Below, piece by piece: positions 35,583-46,130 of a stretch of DNA of 64,000 bases. Under the pieces are notes generated by a model. That model made no database searches. It saw only the letters and a list, made by a program, of their open reading frames with translations, and had not been told where the DNA came from. A program made the translations under genes and the position numbers. The DNA is from Galaxea fascicularis (Eukaryota; Cnidaria; Anthozoa; Scleractinia; Euphylliidae). Position 1 is the stretch's first letter, and each line of letters begins with the position of its first letter. The DNA lies in contig OX419339.1 of assembly GCA_948470475.1 (NCBI GenBank), positions 9,651,502 to 9,715,501 on the forward strand. Direction: 5' to 3'.

Positions 35583-36690
35583 TACGTCTGTTCAAAATAC
35601 TGAACTCAACCATCGTACATCTCGGACGGTACTTCGTATTTTGACTTCCAAAACGAAGAGGATGTAGTGGAGAGGAGATATCTTTAGTGGAAGTGAAACA
35701 AGCAAAAGGGAGGAAGTGAAAAGAAGCTTATGCTTTGCAGGCATGAAACTTAAGGGGGAAAGTCACGTATTTGTTGTGGCATAATTTGCAAACAGATTTA
35801 TGGGAAAAAATTTACACTGAAAATCAGAGCAAAGTAACGATAAAATGGCGAAGAAGTACAAAAAGGTTCGATTTTCTCAAGATATTCTTGAAGATTCTTT
35901 CATTGACAAATGAAAAACGATGGCCAAATTTTCTTCACAATGGATTATTTTAGCGAATCTAATTGACTATTCATTAACGTATTCCGTTTCAGGTAGGAAA
36001 GCTGTCTGTTATGGCAGCTGAAAAACAATCGCCAAATTTTCTTCACAACGCTGTTTTAACGAATGCAAAGTGTTACATTTTTCATAAATTGATTCCGTTG
36101 CGCGAAGCCAAGATGGAAATTTGACGGTAACAGTTCTAACTTGAAACCGTAGGGCCCACGTTCTTCGCTATCAGTGAAAGGTAATTGCGGCTCATTCTTT
36201 CTTTTAAGGTTTACTCTGGATTTCATCTCAGCAGTCGTCTCACTGAAAGCAGTTAATCAACAAAAGATTCCAGAATACGTTTTTAGGAAATTAATGACCA
36301 AAATACGGGATTCTTCCCATGAATAATTTGGCGACTTGAGTTTGATTTTAGGTTGAGTTTATTCGACCTTTTTGTCATGTCCACTCACATTTGCGTTAGA
36401 TGTTTGTCGTTCTCGTGTGACTTAAGCTCCCTGTGTGCACGCTGGGTCTTCCTTTTCTTCTTTTGACTACCACTCAGAAGGGTTTTAAACTGTCATTGTC
36501 GCTTCATCAGATATCAAAATACGTAAGATAGTCTTGGTTTGGTAATAGAGTGACAAAAAGAAAACTGTGGGCGAACTTCTACTGAAGACAGTTAACCTTA
36601 AGATATACACACAATAATTGTTTCGACCTCAGATCCTCAGCTTTTCCAATAGCGGTGCGATTGCAATGAGCTTCGAAAAACAACTGAGAT
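35583..36690. other. Intergenic stretch, no supported gene
   Basis: Short frames only. Two related segments containing CGATGGCCAAATTTTCTTCA near 35,920 and CAATCGCCAAATTTTCTTCA near 36,026 suggest a small local duplication. Confidence 0.45.
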
Positions 36691-36693
36691 TGC

Positions 36694-36993
36694 CATGGCG
36701 GTTTTTATACAAGGGACGCATAATCCGTGCGGGACGAACTTGGGCAATGAACCATTTGTAGTGCGTCCGTTTACTTCGTCTTGTATAAAGACAGGCACAA
36801 GACGGATTATGCCTCTTGACGAACTATCCCCTATAGTACGTCTTGGAAGACGAACTTCCTTAGATAGTTCAGCTAGACGCATAATCCGTCCTTGTGCTCG
36901 TCTTTATACTCTCCGAACAGACGCACTACAAATGTCTGGCTCGTGCAGTTCGTTCCAGAGGGATTATGCGTCTCTTGTATGAAAACGGCCAGT
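36694..36993. mobile_element. 300-bp foldback element with GGGACGCATAATCC motif
   Basis: The left arm has TTTTTATACAAGGGACGCAT, continuing to AATCC, then CATTTGTAGTGCGTC. The right arm has GACGCACTACAAATG and GGATTATGCGTCTCTTGTAT, then GAAAACGGCC. The inner part contains two more copies of the CATAATCCGT word, in both orientations. Non-coding. Confidence 0.75.
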
Positions 36994-37006
36994 GTAGCTG
37001 GCCAGT

Positions 37007-37335
37007 GTAATAAATAATGGTGATTGAACTGAGTGGAGTGCAATCTGGTCTGAAATCATACGCGTGATTTCGAAATAGAACGAGCGCGCAGCGTGAATTC
37101 GATTTAAAATCGCAAGTATGACGTCTGGCCAAAATTGCACGACACGAAGTTCAATTACCACTTTATTATACCCATTTTGAAATTTTGAAAATTTCTGTCT
37201 TCAGCAAACCCAGTTTTAAATTTTTATGGGCTAAAATGGGATGCAGCCGTTTAGAGCATCAAAATAGTGCAATTTGTGAAGAAATTGCATTGTTGAGAGC
37301 CAATCAGATTGCAAGAATAACCAGTGGGTGTAATA
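37007..37335 (-). repeat. Interspersed repeat, copy 1 (inverse of the copy at 46.3 kb)
   Basis: Contains TGCAATCTGGTCTGAAATCA, GAACGAGCGCGCAGCG, TGAAGTTCAATTACCACTTT-type and GGGTGTAATAAAA words. All recur in reverse order and orientation at 46,297-46,646. An inner inverted pair (AAATCATACGCGTGATTT) is centred near 37,065. Confidence 0.75.
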
Positions 37336-40300
37336 AAAACAGTTTTCTTACTTTTAAGGGATATCCATGTGGGTAAATGTGAGTGTTCATCACTGAGATC
37401 TGAACTGATTTTTCAGCATTTATATAAGGGCTGTCGCGCTTTCGAATGGTGACATTCTGGGCCTTGATATTTCAACTGGTGATTTAGTTGGATATAAGCT
37501 TTGAATGAAATACATGTCAATTATTTCTTACTAATAAGTATAAAGGTCAGACAGACGACGAGGTGGCCTGTCATGATTATTCAACAACTTTCTATTCCTA
37601 TTTATATTCATGACTCGTACACAGGAATGGGTGTGCAGCTCGAACTGAGAGCCTGAGTGTTTTAATGCCGTCTAAGTATCGTTACAAAGCTGAAATAAGA
37701 AGTAGTTACAAGAAATATAGGAAGGTAAATATGACTCAGGCTATAACACATGTGCAACCGCCTGATACGAAAACCATAAAACCCATTGGGAAAAAATGGG
37801 AACGTATTCCCTAACCAAATGCAGGCGCACTAACCTCTGGGGGCTAGAGGTGATATAAGATTTACAGACATACAAAATGAAACAATCTAAAATAAAATTT
37901 GAAAGTTCGAGAGCTGAGATGATTACGTGCTGTTAAACCTTATATTACAACTATAGACTAAGTTAATGCAGCCATAGCGGCAGACGTGCATTTCATGCCA
38001 ACAGGAAAATATTTACATTCTTTGTCACTGACACTTACAGTTCAGCTCCGCCGAATGTAAATACATAAATGCGGTACTCTCAGTAAATTTGGCTTTACAA
38101 AAAGCATTGAACAGAGGTTCACAACGCAAGAAAAACGAATGATCAAAATAAAGACGTTCTTACTGACTCGCAACATGGGTATGTTCTTAGCATGGTCTTG
38201 AAATTGTGGCTAATCTCAGCCCCAACGTTCTTACAAAAAAAGAGTGTAATCACCTGGGGATTTTATCGAGAGATTGAGTCGTGTGTTAGACCTTCAACTG
38301 GTTTAATCACAAGCACAGGGGGAAAAACGAGTGTTGCTTAAGCGCTTGTAAATACTGAAATCTGGTTGGCCGTCATGAACAGCTCAATGTCTCACAGTTT
38401 TGTTCCTCAGAACCATGTCATCAGCTGATATCCTCCTCGTAGACAAGGCAGTCCAATAAAACAAAAACTGCTGTGTTTTGCGATTATTTGTTTCGACTGT
38501 CAACAATTCAAAGGCCTTTCTATAATGTAGAAGTTGTTTTTGCATGATGAAATTTTAAAAAGCAAAAAAAGTGGTGCGTGTAGCCTTGTCTTACAAAAGG
38601 TTACTAACCTTTTTTCAGCAGACGCGCTTGTGACTTGACTCTGTATATTAATTAATTAACCGTAACAATTCTTTCAACACATTTTTTACAGATAATAGCT
38701 AAACCTCTAAACCCCTTGTTATTGTACTGCTTTTCTTTCCATACCTTAGCTTCATTTATCCAAGAAAGATTGCTTACATGCGAAAGGAAAAGAAAATATT
38801 CATTAATTCTATTCATTTGTAAATTATATTGTTTCCTGTGGTTCAATTTGGCAGCTGGATCATGAGAAAGACTACTGCTTGACTTCAGTAAACCCTTGAT
38901 GACTGATGTTATTTTCTCTAAGGTTCACGTGAAGCTGGGAAGAAACAGAAAAAGTACGACAAACTTGAGCAATCTTACTTCTCTATCATAAACAAGGGAT
39001 TGATTGTGGTAAGAAAATATTTGTGGGTTTTTAAGGTCGTTGTTTATAATCCTATCACCATTTAAGGCAGTCTCGATGGCCTTAAGGAACGGTCGGTGTC
39101 TGGCTTGCGCATGTAAACGTCGAACATCTCGAGACAATGTTTCCTGAGTTTTGAACTGAGTAGTGAGGGTTGTTCGGTGGTGAGCTTTAAGTTATCATTC
39201 CGCCCTTTGTTTCTCAGTATTCCCAGAATGATATTTCTTTCTTGCTTGCTTTGCACAAAGGGAGTGTTTGGGAACCCTGTGCGAAGTTTAAAACCCGCAT
39301 GTTGAGCGAGAAAAAAGTGACGAAAATTAACCCTTGTCCATGATCCAAGAGTTCTTGTATGCATTTCATGTTACACAACGTACAGTAAGAAAAATGTGGG
39401 ACAATTTTCTTAAGGTACGCAAGGCGCCTGTCATGATTTGTTATTTTGTTGTTAGTATTATATGCATCTGTTTAATTATTAAATGCTAATGAGCATATTT
39501 TGGCCCGCTAGCGATGCTATAGTTCTGCCCAAATTGATAACACTCTTATAATCTCCAGATTCGGTCTTTGAGTGTTTGACGCCTCGATTAATATTTCATT
39601 GAGTGGAAAAGACGTGCAGTGGCATGTAATTACCAGTGACTCAATATAAAAATTCTTGGAAAATCAATTTTTGTTCACCTGTTTTTGACACATTTTACCT
39701 TAAATTAGCTTGAGTTGTTAGACTGTTTGAAATATTGCCTCAGCAGTTCAGTTTTTCAAATTTTGTTCACGTTTTGTTCTGGATTCTAGTATAATTCTTA
39801 CAAATTTGTATGCAAGATTGAGAATTCGACTTATGTAAGCATTATTTCTGAATTAGATTTGAGAGGAAAAGATCTATAATCTTGCAAGTCTTATTGGTTT
39901 TTTTTAAATTTAGCAATTGAACTGGCAGTTGCCGTTTTCGATGTGAAATATTACAATTGAACAAAGAGGACCTCTTGACACTAATTCGAACAGGAGTGCC
40001 CGCAGACAGCATAAGTAACATTTCGATAATATAAAGGACACGTTTTTATAAAATTGAGGCCAAATAGGATGGCCGTACGTCATTTTAAGGAAAAAGCTTC
40101 CCTGTTTCGGCTGCAGACTGCACACATAAAGTACGGTAAATGGAAAACAAGTTAGACGCTTTTTATTTTTGACTTATTTATTTATGACTTATTGCCGCTG
40201 GAATTTGTTTTAATTTACTTTAGTTCCTAATTCATACTCGAGGAAGGCATTAAAATGTAAATAAGGCAAATGTTTGTCTAAAACAGGATGATGTCCACGA

Positions 40301-40549
40301 TAGAAAAACTAATTTTTGTGAAGTGTGCTTTGAACACTGGAGTACTTGGCCTGCATACACGGGGTATTTCTTATAAAAGGCGGTGATGTTATTGCCTCGA
40401 GTATAACAGTAGGCTTTAATTACTGATTATGGTTTTGTGGTTGAAAATTGCCCGACGTTTTCACGGTAGTGGTAAGAATGCTCGTCAATTGATAGATTCG
40501 GCCTTCAAAGAATCACCCTAAGAAATTTCAGGTTCCAGATTAGTTTGAA
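37336..40549. other. Intergenic stretch, no supported gene
   Basis: Only short open frames on both strands; no family recognised. A 100-codon minus-strand frame (39,364-39,062) has no identifiable motif. Confidence 0.5.
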
Positions 40550-41012
40550 CAGACCTTCCAACTCTCACGGTTTGGTCGTGAGACTCACGGTTTAAGGTGT
40601 CATCTCACGGTCTCACGGTTTAGCCTCTAAATCTTAAGGTTTTTCACAATATTGAATAAATCAATAAAATGGCAATCTCAATCAAAAACAACCTAAAATG
40701 AAATCAAATTTATGTGTTCAGTCTGTCTTTATCACCATTTTCATGTCTTTTCATCTCAGTTCAATCAACTTAATTTATAATTTTTACGTATTATAGTCTA
40801 TAAATAATAGTAAAACGTTTGTTGCTCCAGTACGCGTTCATTGGTAATCGACTATCGAGTGTCCACGCGTGTATTCGCGCGTGATAGGATGCCACGTGTT
40901 CAAGATGGCGGAAAATTTGAAAATCTCAAGGTTTGGGACCCAAATCTCAAGGTTTCTTCAAGTAAATTTTTGGGATCTCAAGGTTTGGGTGTTTCAGAGG
41001 TTGGAAGGTCTG
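40550..41012. mobile_element. 463-bp MITE with CAGACCTTCCAAC ends and 7-bp target duplication
   Basis: Begins CAGACCTTCCAACTCTCACGG and ends GGTTGGAAGGTCTG. GTTTGAA flanks both sides (40,543-40,549 and 41,013-41,019). Subterminal TCTCACGGTTT and TCTCAAGGTTT words repeat several times. The CAG start and the duplication length suggest a hAT-like non-autonomous element. Confidence 0.8.
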
Positions 41013-41362
41013 GTTTGAAGGCAGGATGTCAAAACGGAAAACAAGAAATTCTATCGGGTCAGAAATTCTTAATGTTTCCACCAAATCAAAAACATTTTTG
41101 GCCATGCAGCTGAGAGACCCCCCTCTGCTCTTGAACACTTAGAAGCTCTCCTCATGGATGATAATTCCTTTTGCATCACTAAGATGGCAAAAGTGACTTA
41201 AAGGTGGCTGAAAGAGTCAGTACTGAAGACTGTGGGAATTGACGTATAAACAGAACTGAGGCCACTTTTTGACTGCACGACTCAAGTCCCATGCTCTTGT
41301 CATCGTTCATAATTGATGACAGAGCTTATCATTAACTGTCTTTTTTCACCTCAAATGGGGCC

Positions 41363-41674
41363 TTGAGCACAACTGATAGTGTTGCAGAATACAGTACTGG
41401 TGAGTTGCGGCACATACGGTATCAAGAATCTCCTGGGCTCGTTTCTTGTCTGCGAGATGCTGATAATAAACTTTATTCTTCCTTTCCTCCTTTTCGAAAG
41501 CATCCTGGCCCAACATTTGTTGTTGGCGAAGAACAAAATGCCAAAGATATATTTTCTCGCTTTTTCACACCGGACTTGATCGAAGTTTTAGCTACAGAAA
41601 CAACCGATGTGGAAGTCGTGGCCGTATTTACTGTGGAAAGTGTCGGACGCTCTACTGACTGTAAAGTGTTTTGA
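41363..41674 (+). pseudogene. Possible piggyBac-type transposase fragment
   Basis: A 103-codon frame contains FRKHPGPTFVVGE and DIFSRFFTPDLIEVLATET. The last resembles the FFTxELIExIVxETN segment at the start of the piggyBac DDE region. After it the similarity stops. There is no N- or C-terminal remainder and no terminal repeat. Weak assignment from one motif. Confidence 0.35.
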
Positions 41675-41942
41675 ACTTTGGTATACTAAAGCCTAACTGA
41701 TATATTTTTTAGCATATTTTCACTTAAAACTAATTTTACAATAACATTTTAGTTGTAGAAGCAGTTTAAGGGACATTTTAGCAGTTATTCTTATTTCCAG
41801 AACCATGTATACATGTCGACGGACCATATGGTCCATTTGGTGGTTTTAGGGTTAATTAACCTCGAAAGAAAAATCAGCTGACCACATACAATCAGCTGGT
41901 ATCAACCTGTGTCCAGCAACCTAATTACAAATGCAATCAAAT

Positions 41943-42050
41943 GAAGTACTGGTTTTTGATGCGAGGGGAAAACCGGAGAAAAACCGTCTCGGAGCAGAGG
42001 GAATTGAACCCGGAACACATTGATGGAAGCCGAGCGGCGCCAACCCTGCT
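41943..42050 (-). mobile_element. SINE fragment, minus strand
   Basis: Contains GGGGAAAACCGGAGAAAAAC and the box B-like GGGAATTGAACCCGG (read on the minus strand as CCGGGTTCAATTCCC). Related to the SINE at 29.9-30.1 kb. Confidence 0.55.
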
Positions 42051-42428
42051 CCCCAAAATTTAAATGGAAGTTAATCATTCATTTAACATGCTTCACCTTG
42101 CCGTGTACAACAGCATGGATGCTACGACGTTGGTATTACAGAAAAGAGCAGTTTCGAGTAGTTGATGCCAAGTATGATTTTAATTAACGTAAACGTGACT
42201 AAGAAAGTACAATATTCTAACAGCTTTTTAGGAGAAAGAAACGTGTTGCGCATTACAAACCTGCATTAAATAACTCAAAGCGAGGCTGATTTGAGGGAAA
42301 AACATGCATTGTCTTAAGCTTTTAAAGTATGGCCAAAGAGCATGGGTATAAAGTACCAATTTAAGACCCATTCCTTTGTCTATCTCAGGTAGTTGTTTTT
42401 ACCCCGTACGCCGTTTATGGTCTGTCTA

Positions 42429-42745
42429 TAGAGCGTTTTCACATGACGTCACGTCGGCCATGTTTCGTCGGTACCAAAACAAAACCGGAACGGCGGCCAT
42501 ATTGGTGTACCAGGCTAACGTTCTGGGACTGAACTCTATTTTTATGCAAATACTTACTTTTGTTTCGTTAAACCGTAGGTACGTGGTGTTTCACTGACAA
42601 TTGTCATGAAGTGTTCTGATAGGTAGAGCACTGCAACCTGGCCCATACAAAACCTCTAAATATGACAATTGTCTGTGAAACATCATGTACCTACTTATTA
42701 AACCAATACGCCGCTGGTCACGTGAGTGACGACGCTTCTATATGA
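42429..42745. mobile_element. MITE copy 2 (GCGTTTTCACATGACGTCAC ends), interrupted by a second MITE
   Basis: Starts AGCGTTTTCACATGACGTCA and ends GGTCACGTGAGTGACGACGC. The interior matches copies 1 and 3 (CGGCCATATTGG, ATTTTTATGCAAAT, AAACCAATACGCC). The nested element at 42,575-42,696 splits it. Confidence 0.75.
42575..42696. mobile_element. Nested 122-bp MITE with TGACAATTGTCAT arms
   Basis: The left arm GTAGGTACGTGGTGTTTCAC runs into TGACAATTGTCAT. The right arm ATGACAATTGTCTGTGAAAC runs into ATCATGTACCTAC. The flanks are GTTAAACC (42,567-42,574) and ATTAAACC (42,697-42,704), a 7-of-8 direct repeat like a hAT-type duplication. Confidence 0.8.
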
Positions 42746-43920
42746 TGTTTGGTGCGAAGGCGCCCATTATTACGGTGTGTAGTTCAAGTCTATTTGACTT
42801 TCCTGTCTTATTTATTTTCAGTCAGTTTGTCTTTTACTTTGATTGATTGATCGATTGATTGATTGACTTAACATTTACGTGGATAGGTGTCTACACGACA
42901 ATCGTTAGATCAGGTGATGAAACCAAGCGACTCCGTAAGATTTGCTCTTATGTTCTTGTTTGCGCAACACTGTCCTGCAGCACGTTCCGTAACAAAACAT
43001 CCATGGATGGACAAAAATATTGTTTCACGAATTTTTGAAAAATTTCAAGAAAGTGGGCGAGTTTTGACCCATGTTGTTTCAATGCATGACGTCATGGATA
43101 ACTAATAAGCAACTATAATGGGCGCAATTTGTCTTAACAGATTACCATGCCTATGATCATGATAAACAGCAGGTAACTGGGAAGGACGGTGAAAACTACA
43201 GGGTAAGGTGCCTTCAAATTACTTTTCCTTACCAATGCTCTTTAATTTGGAAGTGTAAGGTAAAATTTGGGCAATGCTTTTGGAATCCGCTCAGACAGAA
43301 GGGAACGTTGAAGCCACTGATATGAACTGAATTTTCTTGTCAACAAGCTACATTTGTGTTGTGTTGTGGTAACTTATTTGGTTACTACTAAACTCGTTTC
43401 TGTGGATTCATTTACCGCGAAGCTTTTACAGTGGGCAAAAAGAACGTAAAACCTCTCAGTATCCTTGCGTTATGCAAACTGGAAATGACCGAAAGTCAAG
43501 TTTTACTGTTAGCGATAGTTCTAATGAATTCATGACTTAGAGCGTACGTGTTGGCTTTTCTTTCGACAGTTTTGCCGGTGAACACGACTTGACTCAGCAT
43601 TCTTTGTGGTTGGCTGTTGAAAGTTAAATATTCTTGTCACGTTAGGTAAAAGTTAGCTCAGAAAATAATAATAAAAAAAAAGGCTAATGAAATATCGGGG
43701 CAGGTTTTGACAGCTGCGTGAAACTACAGTGTTGCCGGAGTGCAGAAACAAGTTTTGCCATAGCATTGAAACCTAGACTTGCTAGCGAAAGGCGTTTTTT
43801 TGTTTTTGTTTCTTGTTGTTTCGTAAGTACACCTGTGTCTTACATGCTTAAATACAATTCTTTAAAACTGGCATCAGTTCGAGGGATGTCATTTTGAGCT
43901 GATCAATAGATCACATTAGT
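42746..43920. other. Intergenic stretch, no supported gene
   Basis: A GATT tetranucleotide tract lies near 42,840-42,868. Otherwise there are short frames and nothing recognised. Confidence 0.45.
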
Positions 43921-43926
43921 GAAAGA

Positions 43927-44115
43927 AAAATACGATAAGCCATGGGAAGATTTAAACGCTACGTTGGATGAATTGTTACGGCAATCGGAAAACGTTTTCC
44001 TTCGATACGAAAAGGATGGCGACGTCGAGATGATGACGGGGAGTTGGTGTCTGACTGTGAGACAGATGCCGCGATAACAGAAGAAATTATTTTAGAAAAC
44101 CTAAATCATCTGTAA
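43927..44115 (+). pseudogene. Frameshifted short acidic ORF upstream of the LINE ORF1 relic
   Basis: One frame reads KYDKPWEDLNATLDELLRQS, then ENVFLRYEKDGDVE. The next frame continues DDGELVSDCETDAAITEEII and then LENLNHL before a stop. Composition and length look coding on both sides of a single shift near 44,030. I do not recognise the family. It could be a small ORF of the neighbouring retroelement or a processed pseudogene. Confidence 0.45.
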
Positions 44116-44214
44116 CATTAAATAGTCTAGCATTGGCAGAGATTAACAAATTTTGTTAAGTGTAAACTGTCATGGCGGATGGCAGCGTGAAGTAGGTTCT
44201 GTAATATCGATGTT

Positions 44215-44946
44215 ATGGGTGAAGTCAAGAGGCTTAGACAAGAAAATCTAAGGCTGAAGGATCAAATCCAAGTTTTATCCAAAGAGGTTGAGCAAATGAA
44301 ACTTATGCTTCAACAGAGTTCCATACAATTAGCGGGTGAACCACCATCAACCGCAAACGCTACTCCGAGCCGTGAAGGTGAGAAGAGCTTAAGCTTCCTT
44401 AGCGATAAGCACGAAGCAATAGAAAGCATGGAAAATTACAGCTATCAATATAATATAAAACTTGTTGGATTCCCTGAAATCTACGAACATGAGTCGGCGA
44501 ATGATACCGCGAAACTATGCCTCGAAATTTTTAAAGCCATCGGCGCAAGTGAATTGACTGGTCAAGATATTGATATCGCTCGCCGTGTTCAATTAAGAAG
44601 GAATATTGGGCCCAAACCAATTATCTGGCAATTCGTTCGAAGATTGGCGAAGGAAAATGTTATGAACCACCGACGAGAAGTGGAAAGTATTTCTCCCTCT
44701 ACTCTGGGGTAAAGCTCGGAAACTTCTTTGGAGCAAGCCAAGATCTATGATCACTTAACACCGAGATTACAGCACCTCTTATCAGAAGCAAATAAATTCA
44801 AGACAGCGCATCAATTTCAGTATTGTTGGGCGAAAAATGGCCAAATTCTTCTTCGCAATTTGAACGTCACTCGCCCAGATGGCGAGTTGCTCCCAAAATT
44901 TAGTTTTCAACCCTGTAACGTTAGACAGTTTTGGCTTCGAAAATAA
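44215..44946 (+). pseudogene. LINE ORF1-like protein with one in-frame stop
   Basis: ORF1 proteins of L1-type retrotransposons bind their RNA as coiled-coil trimers. Residues about 1-40 are a heptad-rich coiled coil (RLRQENLRLKDQIQVLSKEV). Next comes an RRM-like core with YNIKLVGFPEIYEHES and LTGQDIDIARRVQLRRN, then GPKPIIWQFVRRLAKENVM. A TAA at 44,710-44,712 interrupts, and the same frame resumes with QAKIYDHLTPRLQHLLSEAN and FQYCWAKNGQILLRNL, the usual C-terminal domain. No ORF2 (endonuclease-RT) follows, so this is an isolated or truncated copy. One stop and otherwise good conservation point to recent inactivation. Confidence 0.78.
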
Positions 44947-46063
44947 ATTAAAATCAATTAAGGTTAGTTATTTTAGTTCGACATCGTTTGAAGATATCAG
45001 TCAGGCTCCAAAGTTTACATCCCTCGACCTCAGTCCTCGAGGAACGCTTTTCGTGACCATGCAGTATGCCACTGAACTTCTGAGCAAAATGCTACTCCTT
45101 TTGCTTTGTCGCAAACCGAGGCCTGCTGAAAGAAATACCCCGAGTACCTTTGAGACCTCCAGCCGACAGAAAACTCCAATTCAAGCAGACTTTAATTGCT
45201 ATTATACTGGGGTGCAAATTACGTTTTAGCTGTCAGAAGAAGAGGGAGAAAAAGAAAAAAAAAACAGGAATATTAACTCAGTCGTAAGGTCTATAAATGG
45301 AAATAGATTCTGGAGAGTTTCAGTTACTTCTAAATTTCCACACATATGTCTGGCGGATGAAACGATTATCTACCTGCACTTGAGAATTTCCCGATAAACT
45401 GAAATGACTATCCAGTGTGACTATTTAAGGCCATCTTTGTCAACGTCAAAAGCCACAAGATAAAGTTATAGGTTTCTTCACGCCGTTGGAAGCTCTGGGT
45501 TACCTTATGCATACCACAAAACGTGAGAAGTCTATTTCTGGCAAAACAGTAGGCACCGCATTTCTCTGTCATTGGCTGCTCGATTTCTCTGGAATTGTAT
45601 TCACAAAAAATTCTATTTTACTCGAAATGGAGTACTTTTCACCTTTGAAATTTTTCCTGGTTACTTTTAATTCTGCCAAAAAAAAAAAGATAATTCACTG
45701 GAAGCTTGTTTGACGGCCTGATTGAGTGGTGCTAAAAAAATCTTAAATTATCTCGTAGATCGGTTAAATTTTTACATGGACTGAGAACTCACTCTAACCA
45801 ACTGGCAAAGTAATGCTCATCTATAATCTCGGCGTTCTGGTGAAAACGTCCTGCAGTTTTGTTATTGTTTTTTACTAATGTAAATGAACGCAAATTTAAT
45901 GGTACACAAGAGCAGGCCTCACACTGATGTTCACTTGATTTGTTGTTTGGCTTGGTCTGGGAGAGAAAATGTTATCAATTAATTCTAAAACTTGTCTATT
46001 TTTTAGCAGCTGCCCAGTCAGTTAAAGCTGCCTGATTCCGCAACGCATTTTCTGTAAGAAAAC
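44947..46063. other. Upstream region of the polycystin-1-like gene, no other gene supported
   Basis: Short frames only. It should contain the promoter and leader of the gene starting at 46,064. I see no clear TATA box close to the ATG, and a leader intron is possible. Confidence 0.4.
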
Positions 46064-46130
46064 ATGCACAACATGTCTCCTCAGTTGACTGCCTTGGTAC
46101 TTTCTTTTGTACTTTCAGTGGCATGTAACG
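46064..46130 (+). CDS. Exon 1: signal peptide
   Basis: Encodes MHNMSPQLTALVLSFVLSVA followed by CN, a typical secretion signal, and ends in phase 1 before GTGAGT. An intron of 1.4 kb follows, containing an interspersed repeat and a SINE. Confidence 0.8.
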
